Shown: positions 7,902 through 23,225, counted from the stretch's first letter. The stretch is DNA of 64,000 nucleotides from Deinococcus sp. AJ005 (GCF_009017495.1 NZ_CP044990.1:2189001-2253000); one strand, 5' to 3'. Notes: generated by a model not told the origin, from the letters alone. Made by a program: numbers and translations.

Positions 7902-9734
7902 ATGAACTTTGACCAACTGATTGCGCCCGAACTCGCGGCGCGTCTCGCCGAGCGCGGTATTATCGAAGCCACTCCCATCCAGGAAGACAGCCTGCCCCAG
8001 ACCCTGGAAGGCCGCGATCTGATTGGCCGCGCCCGCACCGGCACCGGCAAGACCCTGGCTTTTGCCCTGCCGATCATCAGCAAGCTGGAGGGCAGCCGTG
8101 AGCGTGGCCGCCTGCCCCGCGCCATCGTGATCACCCCCACCCGTGAGCTGGCCAAGCAGGTGGCCGAGGAATTCAGCAAGACTGGCGTGGACCTCGTGAC
8201 CGTCACCGTCTATGGCGGCGCTGCGTATGCACCCCAGGAAAACGCCCTGCGCCGTGGCGTCGACGTGATCGTCGGCACCCCCGGACGCCTGATCGATCAC
8301 CTGGAACGCGGCAACATCGACCTGAGCGGCGTGCAGTTCGCTGTGCTGGACGAGGCCGACGAGATGCTGTCCGTGGGCTTTGCGGAAGCGATTGAAACCA
8401 TCCTCCAGAACGCGCCCGCTGACCGCCAGACCATGCTGTTCAGCGCGACCATCAGCCAGGAAGTCAAGCGCCTGAGCCAGAAGTACATGCAAAACCCGAT
8501 TGTGGTGGACACCGTGGGTTCGGGCAAGAACCAGACCGCGCAGACCGTGGAACACCTCAAGGTGCGCGTGGGCCGCAGCCGCACCCGCGTGCTGGCCGAC
8601 CTGCTGACCGTTTACAATCCCGAAAAGGCGATTGTCTTCACCCGCACCAAGCGCGAGGCCGATGAACTGGCCAATGAGCTGATCCACCGTGGTCTGGAAG
8701 CCGAAGCGCTGCACGGCGATCTGGCCCAGAGCCAGCGTGAGCGTGCGCTGGGAGCCTTCCGCAGCGGGCGTGCAGGCGTGCTGGTGGCCACCGATGTAGC
8801 CGCCCGTGGCCTGGACATTCCTGAAGTCGATCTGGTGGTTCAGTTCCACCTGCCCCAGGACCCCGACAGCTACATCCATCGTTCGGGCCGCACCGGGCGC
8901 GCAGGCCGCACTGGCACCGCCATCATCATGTACGGTGACCGCGAAAACCGCGAAATGTCCGGCCTGGAGCGCGTGACCGGCGTACGTTTCATTGAGCGTC
9001 AGATTCCCACCCCCGCCGAGGTGGCCGCTGCCAGCGCCCGCGCCGGGGCCGACATGATCCGCAAGGTGGACCCCGGCGTGGCCGCCAACTTCCAGGAACA
9101 GGCCGAGATGCTGTTCAGCGAACTGGGCCTCGAAGCCTTGGCCCGCGCTCTCGCCAAGATCAGCGGCGTGACCGAGCCGGCCAAGGCGGCCAGCCTGCTG
9201 AGCGGTGAGGAAGGATTGACCACCATCATCCTGCACGGCGAGCGCCTGAGCGTGGCCCGCAGCGTGGCCCTGCTGGCCCGCGTCGGCGATGTGGACACCC
9301 GCCGCCTGGGCAAACTGCGCCAGTGGCGCGGCGGCACCGTGGCCGACATCCCCAGCGAATTTATCGCCAAGCTGATGGCCGCCAACCCCCTGGAAGGCGA
9401 GATTCAGATCGAGATTGCCAAGGAACTGCCTGAACTGTTCGAGGCTCCCACCCGCGAGCGCCGTGACGGCGGCTACCAGGGCGGAGGCCGTGGGCGCGGC
9501 AGCCGCGACGAGGGTGGCTACCGTGGACAGGGCGGCGGCTATCAGGGTGGACGCAGCAACCAGGGTCAGGGTGGCGGAGGCTACCAGGGCCAGGGTGGCG
9601 GCAACCGTGGCAGCCAGGGCAGCGGTGGACAGGGCGGAGGCCAGGGCCGCTGGAGCCGTGACCGCAACGAGGGTGGCAACAGCCAGCCCCGCCGCGAGGA
9701 CTTCGCAGACCGCGAGTTCGTGAACAACCGCTAA
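7902..9734 (+). CDS. DEAD-box ATP-dependent RNA helicase with Gly-rich tail
   Basis: The product is 610 residues. The helicase core shows ATPIQ (Q motif), ARTGTGKT (44-51), PTRELA (79-84), TPGR (126-129), DEAD (150-153), SAT (181-183), and [10 protein letters not shown] in the second RecA domain. A DbpA/CsdA-like RNA-binding region follows, then a tail of about 80 residues rich in Gly, Arg, Gln and Tyr with repeated GGGYQGG-type units, typical of disordered RNA-binding tails. It probably remodels RNA in ribosome assembly or cold adaptation, like CsdA/DeaD. GAAAGG lies about 8 nt before the ATG. Confidence 0.95.
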   Translation: MNFDQLIAPELAARLAERGIIEATPIQEDSLPQTLEGRDLIGRARTGTGKTLAFALPIISKLEGSRERGRLPRAIVITPTRELAKQVAEEFSKTGVDLVTVTVYGGAAYAPQENALRRGVDVIVGTPGRLIDHLERGNIDLSGVQFAVLDEADEMLSVGFAEAIETILQNAPADRQTMLFSATISQEVKRLSQKYMQNPIVVDTVGSGKNQTAQTVEHLKVRVGRSRTRVLADLLTVYNPEKAIVFTRTKREADELANELIHRGLEAEALHGDLAQSQRERALGAFRSGRAGVLVATDVAARGLDIPEVDLVVQFHLPQDPDSYIHRSGRTGRAGRTGTAIIMYGDRENREMSGLERVTGVRFIERQIPTPAEVAAASARAGADMIRKVDPGVAANFQEQAEMLFSELGLEALARALAKISGVTEPAKAASLLSGEEGLTTIILHGERLSVARSVALLARVGDVDTRRLGKLRQWRGGTVADIPSEFIAKLMAANPLEGEIQIEIAKELPELFEAPTRERRDGGYQGGGRGRGSRDEGGYRGQGGGYQGGRSNQGQGGGGYQGQGGGNRGSQGSGGQGGGQGRWSRDRNEGGNSQPRREDFADREFVNNR

Positions 9735-9750
9735 TAGAGATGCAATAGGA

Positions 9751-9783
9751 AGCGCCCCTGCCGGGAAGGTGGGGGCGTTTTTT
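9751..9783 (+). terminator. Rho-independent terminator of the helicase gene
   Basis: A CGCCCC/GGGGCG stem is followed by six T. The T-run reaches the stop codon of the convergent vapC gene. Confidence 0.75.
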
Positions 9784-10195
9784 ACATTGCTGTAGGATCA
9801 AGCAAGGTCAGATTCGTAAACACGCTGTCGTACACAGTACGATCGAAACCTATGACATCCAGACCGTGATATTCGGCGTGCGCGGCAATCAGGAAGTCAG
9901 GGAGAATCCGGCGAGGCAGTTTCCCTGCGCGGCGCAGTTGTGCGTATTGCCCTTGCCGGAGTCCGGCCAGTTCCCAGACCTCCTGCGGCATGGCCCACAG
10001 CACAGAGATTCTGGTCAGACTCAGCCAGTTTTGGTATCGGCTCCATTCTGGCCCGGCCCGCAATTCACTGTACACAGCGGGCGAGATGACGTAACCCTGA
10101 TGCTGTTCCCGAAGCAACGCCGTCAGCGCTTCCGAGTGTCTGGAATCCGCCGACTCCAGCGCAGAGATGATGACGTTCGTATCCAGTGAGATCAT
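9782..10195 (-). CDS. vapC: PIN-domain toxin VapC
   Basis: The product is 137 residues, one PIN domain. The acidic catalytic set is visible: D5 (SLDTNVI), a Glu in YSELRAG, Asp in LPDFLIAAHA and Asp in GFDRTVY. VapC toxins are Mg-dependent RNases that cleave tRNA or rRNA when released from the antitoxin. The gene overlaps the upstream antitoxin gene by ATGA (10192-10195), the standard antitoxin-first order. Confidence 0.92.
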   Translation of the reverse strand: MISLDTNVIISALESADSRHSEALTALLREQHQGYVISPAVYSELRAGPEWSRYQNWLSLTRISVLWAMPQEVWELAGLRQGQYAQLRRAGKLPRRILPDFLIAAHAEYHGLDVIGFDRTVYDSVFTNLTLLDPTAM

Positions 10196-10479
10196 TCCTG
10201 CGGCGCTTCGTCTTCATATTCCGTCCAGCCGCGCATTTCCCGGACTTCTTTTGTCGCATCTTGCGCTTGACCGCCAGAGCCAATGTGTTGCCGGGTCAAA
10301 GCCTCAAAATCGGTGGCGGTGGGAGTCAGATGCAGTTGACCGTCACGAACCTCGATGGCAACCTTGTCGCCGGGCTGTAGGCGAAGCTGCCTGAATGCTT
10401 CGGCAGGAATGGTGATCTGCCGCTTACTGCTCACTGTTCCCTGAAAAATTTGGCTTGGTGGTTTCGACTTGGCAGTCAT
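10192..10479 (-). CDS. vapB: AbrB-type antitoxin VapB
   Basis: The product is 95 residues from the ATG at 10479. The N-terminal half is an AbrB/MazE swapped-hairpin DNA-binding domain (GTVSSKRQITIPAEAFRQLRL, then PGDKVAIEV), and the C-terminal acidic tail (MRGWTEYEDEAPQE) should bind and neutralise VapC. It probably represses its own operon. A GTG at 10494 in the same frame is an alternative start; neither has a clear ribosome site. Confidence 0.87.
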   Translation of the reverse strand: MTAKSKPPSQIFQGTVSSKRQITIPAEAFRQLRLQPGDKVAIEVRDGQLHLTPTATDFEALTRQHIGSGGQAQDATKEVREMRGWTEYEDEAPQE

Positions 10480-10510
10480 AACCAAGTTTAACACGCCTAT
10501 CTAGCCCACC

Positions 10511-10540
10511 TTGCCCCGGCCCCCCTTAAAGCCGTAAGCT
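10511..10540 (+). promoter_or_regulatory. promoter of the ilv leader
   Basis: TTGCCC (10511-10516) and TAAGCT (10535-10540) are separated by 18 bp. The -10 ends 6 nt before the ATG of the leader peptide, so the attenuator transcript is probably leaderless. Confidence 0.6.
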
Positions 10541-10546
10541 GTATCC

Positions 10547-10600
10547 ATGAGTGCGAATCTCGTGGTAGTAATTCTCAGAGTCGGGGGTTTCCGAGGCTGA
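10547..10600 (+). CDS. ilv operon leader peptide (attenuator)
   Basis: A 17-codon frame encodes MSANLVVVILRVGGFRG. Seven of its codons are branched-chain (Leu, three Val, Ile, Leu, Val), including GTA and ATT, which are uncommon in this GC-rich sequence. The peptide lies just before a terminator hairpin and ilvB. CGGGGGT (10582-10588), inside its last codons, can pair with ACCCCCG (10620-10626), the 5' arm of the terminator, to form an antiterminator. Stalling at Val/Ile codons would leave the first segment free and let transcription continue; completing the peptide would cover it and favour termination. Its mechanism is inferred by analogy with ilv/leu attenuators. Confidence 0.85.
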   Translation: MSANLVVVILRVGGFRG

Positions 10601-10620
10601 GCAACGCGCCATGCCGCACA

Positions 10621-10653
10621 CCCCCGCCCCAGCAGAGGCGGGGGATTTTTTTT
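10621..10653 (+). terminator. attenuator terminator of ilvBNC
   Basis: An 8-bp perfect stem, CCCCCGCC/GGCGGGGG (10621-10628 and 10637-10644), is followed by A and eight T. It ends just before the AGGAGG of ilvB. Confidence 0.88.
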
Positions 10654-10665
10654 ACAGGAGGCTTT

Positions 10666-12434
<1,769 letters not shown>

Positions 12435-12438
<4 letters not shown>

Positions 12439-13043
12439 CCGATCCCATCCTCTCCTACGATCAACTGCTGTCCATCCTGGTGCGCGACGAGCCGCGTGTG
12501 CTGACCCGTATCACCGCGCTGTTCGGGCGGCGCGGCTACAACATCAAGAGCCTCAGCGTGGGCAACACCGAGCATCCCGGCGTCTCGCGCATGACCATCG
12601 TGGTTCACGGGGACCGGGGCGTGGTGGAGCAGGCCATCCGCCAGCTTGAAAAGCTGCATGACGTGGTAAAGATCATTGACCATAGCCTGGAAAAGTATGT
12701 AGACCGCGAGATGGTGCTGGTCAAGGTGGCGATTACCGCCGAGAGCCGCGTGGAAGTGCGCCAGATCGCCGAGGACTTCCGCAGCCGCATCGTGGATGTG
12801 GGCCGCCATGCCCTGACCTTTGAAGTCACGGGCGACGAGGGCAAGTTGACCGCCTTTATCGAGCAGATGCGCCCCTTCGGCATTCTGGAAACCATGCGAA
12901 CGGGCCGCATCGCCCTGACGCGCGGCTCGAATGCCGACATTGCCAGTCATGTCTATGAGGGCGAAACGCAAACGCTGCGGCCCGTGATGGAGGGCCTGGA
13001 GGCGCGGGAGGAGCGGGCGCGCGGGGTTCCTAATCTGTTTTAA
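12435..13043 (+). CDS. ilvN: acetolactate synthase small (regulatory) subunit
   Basis: The product is 202 residues. It has an N-terminal ACT domain (LVRDEPRVLTRITALFGRRG, YNIKSLSVGNTEHPGVSRM) that binds valine for feedback inhibition, and a C-terminal ALS_ss_C domain. It is translationally coupled to ilvB (ATGA, 12435-12438) and needed for full activity of the large subunit. The length suits the longer IlvH-like type. Confidence 0.96.
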
Positions 13044-13328
13044 GCGGTGTGAAGGGGTTGCTCCCACGGTTTAACCCCTCCGGCCCTACGGGCCACTTCC
13101 ACTGAGAAGGGAGGCAAGAGTTGCAGAATTGCTCGGCCTGTCGAACTCCTTGGCTCTATTTCTAAACGCTTGACGCGCTATGGAAAATTGAGCGTCTGAG
13201 ACCAGGGCCTTTTGCTCCTCCCTCCTTGCGGGGGAGGCTGGGAGGGGCGTAGCTCGCCCAAAGGATTTTCCTTCCCTCCCCTAGCCCACACGCCCCTCAT
13301 CCATCCCCACCTGTAGGAGAATCCCCCA
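13044..13328. other. ilvN-ilvC spacer with GC-rich hairpin
   Basis: This 285-bp spacer contains no convincing gene. Around 13200-13250 lies a CCTCCC/GGGAGG-type hairpin similar in style to those at 725-769 and 38798-38820. TTGACG occurs at 13168-13173 but has no matching -10, so whether ilvC has its own promoter is unclear. Confidence 0.45.
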
Positions 13329-14339
13329 ATGGCTGCAAAAATGTATTACGACAGAGACGTGGACACCGCCCCCATCGAGAACAAACTGATCGCCATCATT
13401 GGCTACGGTTCGCAGGCGCACGCGCACGCGCAGAACTTGCGGGACAGCGGCTTTAATGTCGTGGTGGGCCTGCGCGAGGGCAGCAGCAGCAAGGCCAAGG
13501 CCGAACAAGCCGGACTGCGCGTTGCCAGCATTGAGGACGCCACCAAGGAAGCCGACGTGGTCATGCTCCTCATTCCCGACGAGAACCAGCCCAAGACCTA
13601 TACCGAGAGCATCGAGCCGCACCTGACGGACGGCAAGGCGCTGGCCTTCGGGCACGGCTTCAACGTCCATTTCGGGCGCATCAAGCCGCCCGCAGGCGTG
13701 GACGTGTTCCTGGTTGCGCCTAAAGGCCCCGGCCACATGCTGCGCCGCGTCTACGCCGACGGTGCGGGCATGCCCGGCATCTTTGCCGTGGGCCAGGACG
13801 CCACGGGTAAGGCGCGCGACATTGCGCTGGCCTACGCACGCGGCATCGGCTGCACCCGCGCGGGCGTGCTGGAAACGACTTTCAAGGAAGAGACCGAAAC
13901 CGATCTGTTTGGCGAGCAGAGCGTGCTGTGCGGCGGCGTGACCCACCTGATCCAGGCCGGATTTGAGACGCTGGTGGACGCCGGGTATCAGCCCGAAATC
14001 GCCTACTTCGAGACGTTGCATGAGGTCAAGCTGATCGTCGATCTGATCTACGAGAAGGGCTTTGAGGGCATGCGCCACAGCATCTCCAACACCGCCGAGT
14101 TTGGCGACTACGTGACCGGGCCGCGCATCATCACCGACGAGACCAAAGCCACCATGAAGGATGTGCTGAGCGACATCCAGACGGGCAAGTTTGCCGAGCG
14201 TTTCATTGAGGACGCCGAAAACGGCTTCCCGTACATGAACGAGCAGCGCACCAAGATGCGCGATCACAAGCTGGAAACCGTGGGCAAGGAACTGCGCGAC
14301 ATGATGCCCTTTATCAGCAAGAAAGAGCTGGAAGTCTGA
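13329..14339 (+). CDS. ilvC: ketol-acid reductoisomerase (class I)
   Basis: The product is 336 residues, the length of the short class I enzyme. It isomerises and reduces acetolactate with NADPH and Mg, the second step of branched-chain synthesis. The Rossmann domain has [18 protein letters not shown] and a [14 protein letters not shown] cofactor loop with Arg and Ser, consistent with NADPH. The C-terminal knotted domain carries metal ligands in [13 protein letters not shown] and the ETLHE motif. GTAGGAG precedes the start. Confidence 0.97.
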   Translation: MAAKMYYDRDVDTAPIENKLIAIIGYGSQAHAHAQNLRDSGFNVVVGLREGSSSKAKAEQAGLRVASIEDATKEADVVMLLIPDENQPKTYTESIEPHLTDGKALAFGHGFNVHFGRIKPPAGVDVFLVAPKGPGHMLRRVYADGAGMPGIFAVGQDATGKARDIALAYARGIGCTRAGVLETTFKEETETDLFGEQSVLCGGVTHLIQAGFETLVDAGYQPEIAYFETLHEVKLIVDLIYEKGFEGMRHSISNTAEFGDYVTGPRIITDETKATMKDVLSDIQTGKFAERFIEDAENGFPYMNEQRTKMRDHKLETVGKELRDMMPFISKKELEV

Positions 14340-14360
14340 GCGTTTAGCCGTTCAAAGAAA

Positions 14361-14390
14361 AGCCCTCTCCCAGGTGGAGGGGGCTTTTTT
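14361..14390. terminator. bidirectional terminator between ilvC and priA
   Basis: The stem AGCCCTCTCC/GGAGGGGGCT (one wobble pair) is followed by six T on the plus strand. An A-run before the stem gives a short T-run for the convergent priA gene. Confidence 0.8.
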
Positions 14391-14395
14391 GACGT

Positions 14396-16939
<2,544 letters not shown>

Positions 16940-17027
16940 TGGGCAAGAGTGAGCGAGTGGACTGACAGCCCAGGTCCCAGCATTGCTTTCTCAGCAACTC
17001 TGGGCATGGACATAGCGTAATGGAAGC

Positions 17028-17258
17028 GTGAAATCCCCACGCACCCGCACCGTCAAGGGCACCCCAAAACAAGGCTCCGGCCTGAGCAAACTGCTGATCT
17101 ACGCGCCCATCGCCCTGGAACTCCTGAGCCTGATCCGTCGCAGCCAGAAAAAGAAGCGTGGCAAGTACGTCAAGGCACGCAAACGGGACCGCGCGCTGGA
17201 TTTCCTGCTAGGTCAGGCACGGCGTACGGTAGGCAGCGGGAAACGGGGGCGGCGGTAA
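17028..17258 (+). CDS. small basic protein, unknown function
   Basis: The product is 76 residues, starting with GTG. One hydrophobic stretch (LLIYAPIALELLSLI, about 22-36) is followed by a very basic segment (RRSQKKKRGKYVKARKRDR), suggesting a membrane-anchored or nucleic-acid-binding small protein. TAGCGT (17013-17018) lies 9 nt before the GTG. It is divergent from priA. I do not recognise the family. Confidence 0.6.
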   Translation: MKSPRTRTVKGTPKQGSGLSKLLIYAPIALELLSLIRRSQKKKRGKYVKARKRDRALDFLLGQARRTVGSGKRGRR

Positions 17259-17301
17259 GGCAGCGGGCAAGCTCGCCTCATTTCCTTCTCTACCTTGACT
17301 C

Positions 17302-17760
17302 CTACAAAACCCGGAACGCCAGAAAGCCCGCCCCGATCCCCAGCAGAATGCCCATCAGCACCTCTAGATAGGTATGGCCCAGCAGCACGCGCACGGGCAG
17401 AGGCGCAAAGCCTGCACGCACCACGTCCTTCAGTTCACTGATCAGCTCGTTGAGAAGTGCGCCCTGCTGGCCGCTGGAGTGGCGAACCCCGGTGGCGTCA
17501 TACATGACGATCAGGGCAAACACGGAGCTGATGGCGAAGATCGCGCTGCCCACGCCTTCAGACAGCCCGACGCCAGTGGTCAGGGCCGCCACCATCGCGC
17601 TGTGGCTGCTGGGCATGCCGCCCGTTTCCATGAAGGCGGTGGGCCGCCAGCGCCGCGTGATCAGCAGGATCAGAAAGACCTTGACCAGTTGAGCCGCTGT
17701 GGAGGCCAGAATGGCGGTCCAGAGCCAGCGGTTGCTCAGCAGCTCAGCGAACGAGTTCAC
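17302..17760 (-). CDS. divergent PAP2 family (DUF212) membrane protein
   Basis: The product is about 152 residues with four to five hydrophobic segments and the DUF212/YuiD signature: [16 protein letters not shown] in the middle and [16 protein letters not shown] near the end. The family is distantly related to PAP2 phosphatases, but a substrate is not established. It is the last gene of the asp23-nusB-folD operon and begins inside the folD end, with GTG at 17760 preferred (GGGGG upstream) and TTG at 17766 as an alternative. Confidence 0.85.
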   Translation of the reverse strand: MNSFAELLSNRWLWTAILASTAAQLVKVFLILLITRRWRPTAFMETGGMPSSHSAMVAALTTGVGLSEGVGSAIFAISSVFALIVMYDATGVRHSSGQQGALLNELISELKDVVRAGFAPLPVRVLLGHTYLEVLMGILLGIGAGFLAFRVL

Positions 17761-18679
17761 CAACAACCCCCGAATTAGTTTGTACAGCGTCAGTTTGTGC
17801 GGCGTTAATTGATGCAGCGGTAGGATGCGCGGCGTGTTGCAGTTCGGCAGCCCGCACAGTATTCGCCAGCAACTGAGCCACCGTCATGGGGCCGACACCG
17901 CCCGGCACCGGGGTCAGCGCCCCGGCCACCGCCGCCACGTCTGGATGAACGTCGCCTACCAGATGGCCCCTGCCCTCGGCATTCAGCACGCGGTTGATTC
18001 CCACGTCGATGACGGTTGCGCCGGGTTTGACCATGTCCGGCGTGATCAGGGCCGGGTGTCCAGCGGCAGCGACCAGAATGTCGGCCTCGCGGGTCACTCC
18101 CCCCAGATCGCGGGTGCGGCTGTGGGCCACGGTGACGGTGGCGTCGTCGTTCAGCAGCAGCGCGGCCAGTGGGCGGCCCACCAGATGGCTGCGGCCCACG
18201 ATCACGGCCCGCGCGCCCGCCACCGGAATCCCGTAATGCTCTAGCAGGTACATGATCCCGGCAGGCGTGCAGGGCGTCAGCGCCGGGCGGCCCGCCCACA
18301 GCTCACCCACATTGAGGGGATGAAAGCCGTCCACGTCCTTGCGCGGATCGATGGCGTGCAGCACGGCGGCCTCGGCAATCTGCGCGGGCAACGGCAACTG
18401 CACCAGAATGCCGTTCACGTCGGCGTCGCGGTTGAGGGTGTCGATCAGCGCCAGCAATTCGGCCTGGGAAGTGGTTTCTGGCAGCGCGTGGACCGTACTC
18501 CGCAGGCCCACCTGCTCAGCCTTGCGCGATTTGCCGCGCACGTAGCTGGCGCTGGCGGGATCGTCGCCTACACGCACGATCACCAGATTGGGGGAAACAG
18601 GCAGCCGGGAGGCCCGCACCGCCGCATCCGCCAGCAGCGCCGCCGCGACGGGTGGCCCGGCCAGCACCCGTGCGCTCAT
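17744..18679 (-). CDS. folD: methylenetetrahydrofolate dehydrogenase/cyclohydrolase
   Basis: The product is 311 residues. FolD interconverts 5,10-methylene-THF and 10-formyl-THF with NADP. It has the catalytic Tyr-Lys region ([18 protein letters not shown]46 and K50), the GILVQLPLP motif, DVDGFHPLN, and the NADP site [15 protein letters not shown]-terminal extension of about 25 residues ([19 protein letters not shown]) is unusual. It overlaps nusB by 4 nt and the DUF212 gene downstream. Confidence 0.95.
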   Translation of the reverse strand: MSARVLAGPPVAAALLADAAVRASRLPVSPNLVIVRVGDDPASASYVRGKSRKAEQVGLRSTVHALPETTSQAELLALIDTLNRDADVNGILVQLPLPAQIAEAAVLHAIDPRKDVDGFHPLNVGELWAGRPALTPCTPAGIMYLLEHYGIPVAGARAVIVGRSHLVGRPLAALLLNDDATVTVAHSRTRDLGGVTREADILVAAAGHPALITPDMVKPGATVIDVGINRVLNAEGRGHLVGDVHPDVAAVAGALTPVPGGVGPMTVAQLLANTVRAAELQHAAHPTAASINAAQTDAVQTNSGVVGELVR

Positions 18680-19314
18680 TCGCGCTCCTCTGACCCGCGT
18701 TCCTCCAGTTCCGCTGGCCGCTGTTCATCCGGCTCCTGCCTATTCAGGGGCTGTGTATGCGACGCCTGCATACCTAGAGCCAGTGCATCCAGCCCAGGCC
18801 CATCCAGCTCAGGCTCGTCCAGCTCCTGCTCATCTACTTGCGGCACGGCGGGGGCCGTTTTCATACTGCGGCTCAGGCCCGCCAGGACGCCGTTGACAAA
18901 CTTGCCAGAGTCGTCGCCGCCGAACTTACGCGCAATCCGCACAGCGCTCTCGATCACCGGGGGGTGAGGCTCGCCGGTATAGCCCATCTCGAAGGTGGCC
19001 AGCCGCAGCACGTTCAGGTCCGTCTGGGCCATCTGCCCAAAGCTCCAGCCGCGAATGGTGCGGTGCAACGTCTCGTCGATGGCCGCGCGGTGCGTCTGGA
19101 GACCGTCCACCAGTTCGCGGGCAAAGATCAGGGCTTCCTCGTTCAGGCGCGGGAAGGTGTCGTCGCCCTCGCGCATCTGGCCCTCAGCGCGCGTGAAGAC
19201 GGTTTCCAACGGCAGATCGCCCCGGTCCGCCTCGAACAGCGCCCGGAAGGCGAATTCGCGGGCGGCGCGGCGGGTGCCCACCGGCTGGGCGGCCTTCTCA
19301 CGGCGGCGGGTCAA
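18676..19314 (-). CDS. nusB: transcription antitermination factor NusB with acidic tail
   Basis: The product is 212 residues. The NusB core ([18 protein letters not shown] to [15 protein letters not shown]) binds boxA RNA with S10 in rRNA antitermination. After the core there is a tail of about 60 residues rich in Glu, Asp, Gln and Pro, with repeated [17 protein letters not shown] units, which ordinary NusB lacks. The TTG at 19314 was chosen because it overlaps the stop of the upstream gene (TTGA) and begins the domain with [10 protein letters not shown]. The stop overlaps folD. Confidence 0.92.
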   Translation of the reverse strand: MTRRREKAAQPVGTRRAAREFAFRALFEADRGDLPLETVFTRAEGQMREGDDTFPRLNEEALIFARELVDGLQTHRAAIDETLHRTIRGWSFGQMAQTDLNVLRLATFEMGYTGEPHPPVIESAVRIARKFGGDDSGKFVNGVLAGLSRSMKTAPAVPQVDEQELDEPELDGPGLDALALGMQASHTQPLNRQEPDEQRPAELEERGSEERE

Positions 19315-19718
19315 GATTGGCCCCTGAGCGCAGGCGCGGTGGGCACGCACACGCCCTGCACAGTCACGTTCACGGCACTGACCTTCAGGCCGGTCATGAG
19401 TTCGATGTTCTCGCCCACCGCACGCTGCACCTGCCGCGACACGCTCACCAGATTCTGCCCAAAATCCACGTTCAGGCCCACGTCCACGCTGACGCTGCCG
19501 CCGTCACGGGTCACGCGCAGGGCGCGGGGTTTGCGTGCGCCGGTCTGGTTACGCAGCACCTCGCCCACATTCAGGGGGGTGGGCGCGACTTCGGTGCCGT
19601 CGATGCCGGTAATGGTGGTGGCGGCGATGTCCATCAGGACGCTCTTGCTGATCTCGACTTCGGGATGCGCCTCGCCGGGTTGCGGCGTTTTTGTTTGCTT
19701 TGCAGGTTTGCTTGCCAT
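19311..19718 (-). CDS. Asp23/Gls24 family envelope stress protein
   Basis: The product is 135 residues. After a short basic N-terminus, residues 18-125 form the Asp23 domain ([19 protein letters not shown], then [21 protein letters not shown] and [10 protein letters not shown]). In Gram-positives these proteins lie at the membrane or join the AmaP complex; here it is first in the nusB-folD operon, a common arrangement. TAAACT (19772-19777) lies about 50 nt upstream, and GGAGG about 10 nt before the ATG. Confidence 0.9.
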   Translation of the reverse strand: MASKPAKQTKTPQPGEAHPEVEISKSVLMDIAATTITGIDGTEVAPTPLNVGEVLRNQTGARKPRALRVTRDGGSVSVDVGLNVDFGQNLVSVSRQVQRAVGENIELMTGLKVSAVNVTVQGVCVPTAPALRGQS

Positions 19719-19833
19719 GTGAATCGTGCCTCCGCGCGCGGGCCGAGTGGTGCGCCGCGCCAGTGGGGAACAGTTTAGAGGGTGGGGCGGGGATGTGGGG
19801 TGGGGCAGACTGAGAAGGAGGAGGAAACCCCGT

Positions 19834-21870
19834 TTACCCCACCCCCTTCTCCGCCAGCAATTCCGCCAGCCCGGCCTCATCCAGCACGGGCACTTCCAGT
19901 TCCTGCGCGCGGGTCAGCTTGCTTCCGGCGTCCTCCCCGGCGATCAGATAGGAGGTCTTCCCCGTCACGCTGCCGGTCACGCGGCCACCAGCGGCTTCCA
20001 GCTCGGCCTTGATGGCGTCGCGGGGGCGGCCCAGGCTGCCGGTGATGACGAAATTCAGCCCCCTGAGCTGTTCGCCGCGCCGGACCTCTGCTTCCTGCGG
20101 GTTGATGCCAGCAGCTTTCAGCTTGTTCAGCAGCTTGACGTAACTCTCTTCCTTGAGGGCCACGGCCACGCTCGCGCCGATGACCTTGCCCAGCCCCGGC
20201 ACGGCCTCGATCTCTTCCGGCGTGGCGACCATCAGGGCGTCCAGCGTGCCGAAGGCGTTCGCCAGCGCCTGCGCGTTGCGTTCGCCCACATGGTCCAGGC
20301 CCAGCGCGTTGACCAGCCGCCACAGCGGGCGGGCCTTGCTGGCTTCCAGTTCGGCCAGCACGTTCTGGGCCTTCTTCTCGCCGCCGCGTTCCAGCCCGGC
20401 CAGCGTCCCGGCGCTCAGGGCGTACAGGTCCGCCGCGTCGTGGATCAGCCCCAGCGTCAGCAGTTGCGCGATCAGTTTGCCGCCCACACCCGCGATGTCC
20501 ATCGCGCCGCGCGAGACGAAATACTCCACCAGCCGGAAGGTCTGCGCCGGGCAGGCCGGGTTAACGCAGTAGGTGTTGGCGTCGTCCTCGGCACGCACCA
20601 CAGGCTCGCCGCACTCCGGGCAGACGGTGGGGAAGACGAAGGGCTGCGCGTCTGCCGGGCGTTTATCCACCAGCACGCGCATGATCTGCGGGATCACTCC
20701 GCCAGATTTGCGGACGACCACCGTATCGCCGATGTGCAAGTCCAGATCGCGCACAAAGTCCTGGTTGTGCAGCGTGGCCTTGCTGACGGTGCTGCCCTCG
20801 ATCAACCGGGGCGACAGGTGAGCCAGCGGCGTCAGCTTCCCGGTACGGCCCACGTTGACGCTGATGCTCTCCAGCACCGTCTCCACTTCCTCCACCGGAA
20901 ACTTGTAGGCAATCGCCCAGCGCGGGGCGCGACTGGTAAAGCCCGCCTCTTCCTGAAGACGCAGAGAATCGAGTTTGAATACCGTGCCGTCGGCGTCGAA
21001 CTCGAAGTCCTGACGCTGGGCGGTCATGCGGGCGTGGTAATCGGCGGCGGCAGAGATGCCAGTCACCTGCTCGCTGTAGCTGCTGACAGAGAAACCCTGG
21101 GCCTGCAACCACGCCAGCAGCTCGCCCTGAGACGTGACCGGAACGCCGTCGCGTTTGCCCAGCGCGTAGAAGATGGCCTTGAGATTGCGGGTGCGCGTCA
21201 CTTCCGGGTCTTTCTGCCGCAATGCGCCCGCCGCACCGTTGCGGGGGTTCTTGAGCAACGGCGTGCCCAGTTCCTCCGCTTGCGCGTTGTAGGCGGCAAA
21301 ATCGGCCCGGCCCATATAGACCTCGCCGCGCACTTCCAGTTCGCCCGTCAATCCTTGTAAAGAGGTGGGAATGCCCAGCACCGTCGCCACCTGCGCGGTC
21401 ACAATCTCGCCCGTGGTGCCATTGCCTCGCGTGGCAGCCCACTGAAGCTGACCGTCCTTGTAATAGAGGTTGACGCTCAGGCCGTCGATCTTCAGTTCGC
21501 CAGTCAGGACAAATTCATCGTGTTCGGGGGGCAGATTCAGGGAGCGGGCCAGCTTCTCGCGCCACTCGCCCAGCTCGGCGTCGTCGAACACGTTATCCAG
21601 GCTGGTCATGCGGGTGGGATGCTGAACGGGTTGAAAAGCCGTGCTGGGTGCGCCGCCTACCGCCTGCGCGGGACTGGTTTCGGTCCCCACCTGCTGTGCC
21701 GCCTGCTCGGCCCATTCAGGATTCGCGGCTTCCAGCGCCCGCAGCCGCTTGACCAGCGCGTCGTACTCACTGTCGGCAATAGTGGGCGCGTCCTGCTCGT
21801 GGTACGCGCTGTTGTGGCGAGCAATCTCGGCGCTCAATGCAAGGTAGTCGGCGAACTCAGCCTGATCCAT
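19834..21870 (-). CDS. ligA: NAD-dependent DNA ligase
   Basis: The product is 678 residues, normal for LigA. The order of domains is Ia (NAD binding, YDAL), adenylation with catalytic K127 in [10 protein letters not shown] fold, four-Cys zinc finger (CPECGEP to CVNPACPAQ), helix-hairpin-helix region ([23 protein letters not shown]), and a C-terminal BRCT domain ([13 protein letters not shown]). It seals nicks in replication and repair. TACGCT lies 6 nt before the ATG on the minus strand (21877-21882), so the mRNA is probably leaderless. Confidence 0.97.
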   Translation of the reverse strand: MDQAEFADYLALSAEIARHNSAYHEQDAPTIADSEYDALVKRLRALEAANPEWAEQAAQQVGTETSPAQAVGGAPSTAFQPVQHPTRMTSLDNVFDDAELGEWREKLARSLNLPPEHDEFVLTGELKIDGLSVNLYYKDGQLQWAATRGNGTTGEIVTAQVATVLGIPTSLQGLTGELEVRGEVYMGRADFAAYNAQAEELGTPLLKNPRNGAAGALRQKDPEVTRTRNLKAIFYALGKRDGVPVTSQGELLAWLQAQGFSVSSYSEQVTGISAAADYHARMTAQRQDFEFDADGTVFKLDSLRLQEEAGFTSRAPRWAIAYKFPVEEVETVLESISVNVGRTGKLTPLAHLSPRLIEGSTVSKATLHNQDFVRDLDLHIGDTVVVRKSGGVIPQIMRVLVDKRPADAQPFVFPTVCPECGEPVVRAEDDANTYCVNPACPAQTFRLVEYFVSRGAMDIAGVGGKLIAQLLTLGLIHDAADLYALSAGTLAGLERGGEKKAQNVLAELEASKARPLWRLVNALGLDHVGERNAQALANAFGTLDALMVATPEEIEAVPGLGKVIGASVAVALKEESYVKLLNKLKAAGINPQEAEVRRGEQLRGLNFVITGSLGRPRDAIKAELEAAGGRVTGSVTGKTSYLIAGEDAGSKLTRAQELEVPVLDEAGLAELLAEKGVG

Positions 21871-22017
21871 GCCAGCAGCGTAGCACCCCCGCCCGGTTCG
21901 GCTGGAGGCGGAATGAAGCTGGGGGCGTCAACCTCCTTTACGCGCCACTCCCCCTGTCATCTCACCCCCATCAGATGAACGTCACCCGGATATGATCAGA
22001 TCGTGTCGCAGTTTTCG

Positions 22018-22023
22018 TATACT
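22018..22023 (+). promoter_or_regulatory. candidate -10 of the BMP gene
   Basis: TATACT is close to consensus. No good -35 is seen 17 bp upstream. It would give a 5' untranslated region of about 65 nt ending in GGAGG before the ATG at 22095. Confidence 0.4.
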
Positions 22024-22094
22024 GTGTTCAAGCAAACTACATGCCCGATGTCTAGGCACTTGTCTGGGCACAGCCCCAAACCGGAGGATTCACC

Positions 22095-23204
<1,110 letters not shown>

Positions 23205-23225
23205 GCCTCAACTCTTTCACTGGAG

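Noticed and set aside
7896..9236. Long minus-strand frame of 446 codons opposite the RNA helicase
   Set aside because: It mirrors the helicase gene, whose motifs are intact; the antisense frame is a by-product of GC-rich codon use.
9600..9734. Gly-rich repeats at the helicase C-terminus as a possible frameshift or repeat array
   Set aside because: They continue in frame and match the disordered Gly/Arg-rich tails common in DEAD-box proteins.
13168..13200. Promoter for ilvC at TTGACG
   Set aside because: No acceptable -10 hexamer at 16-18 bp, so it is not called.
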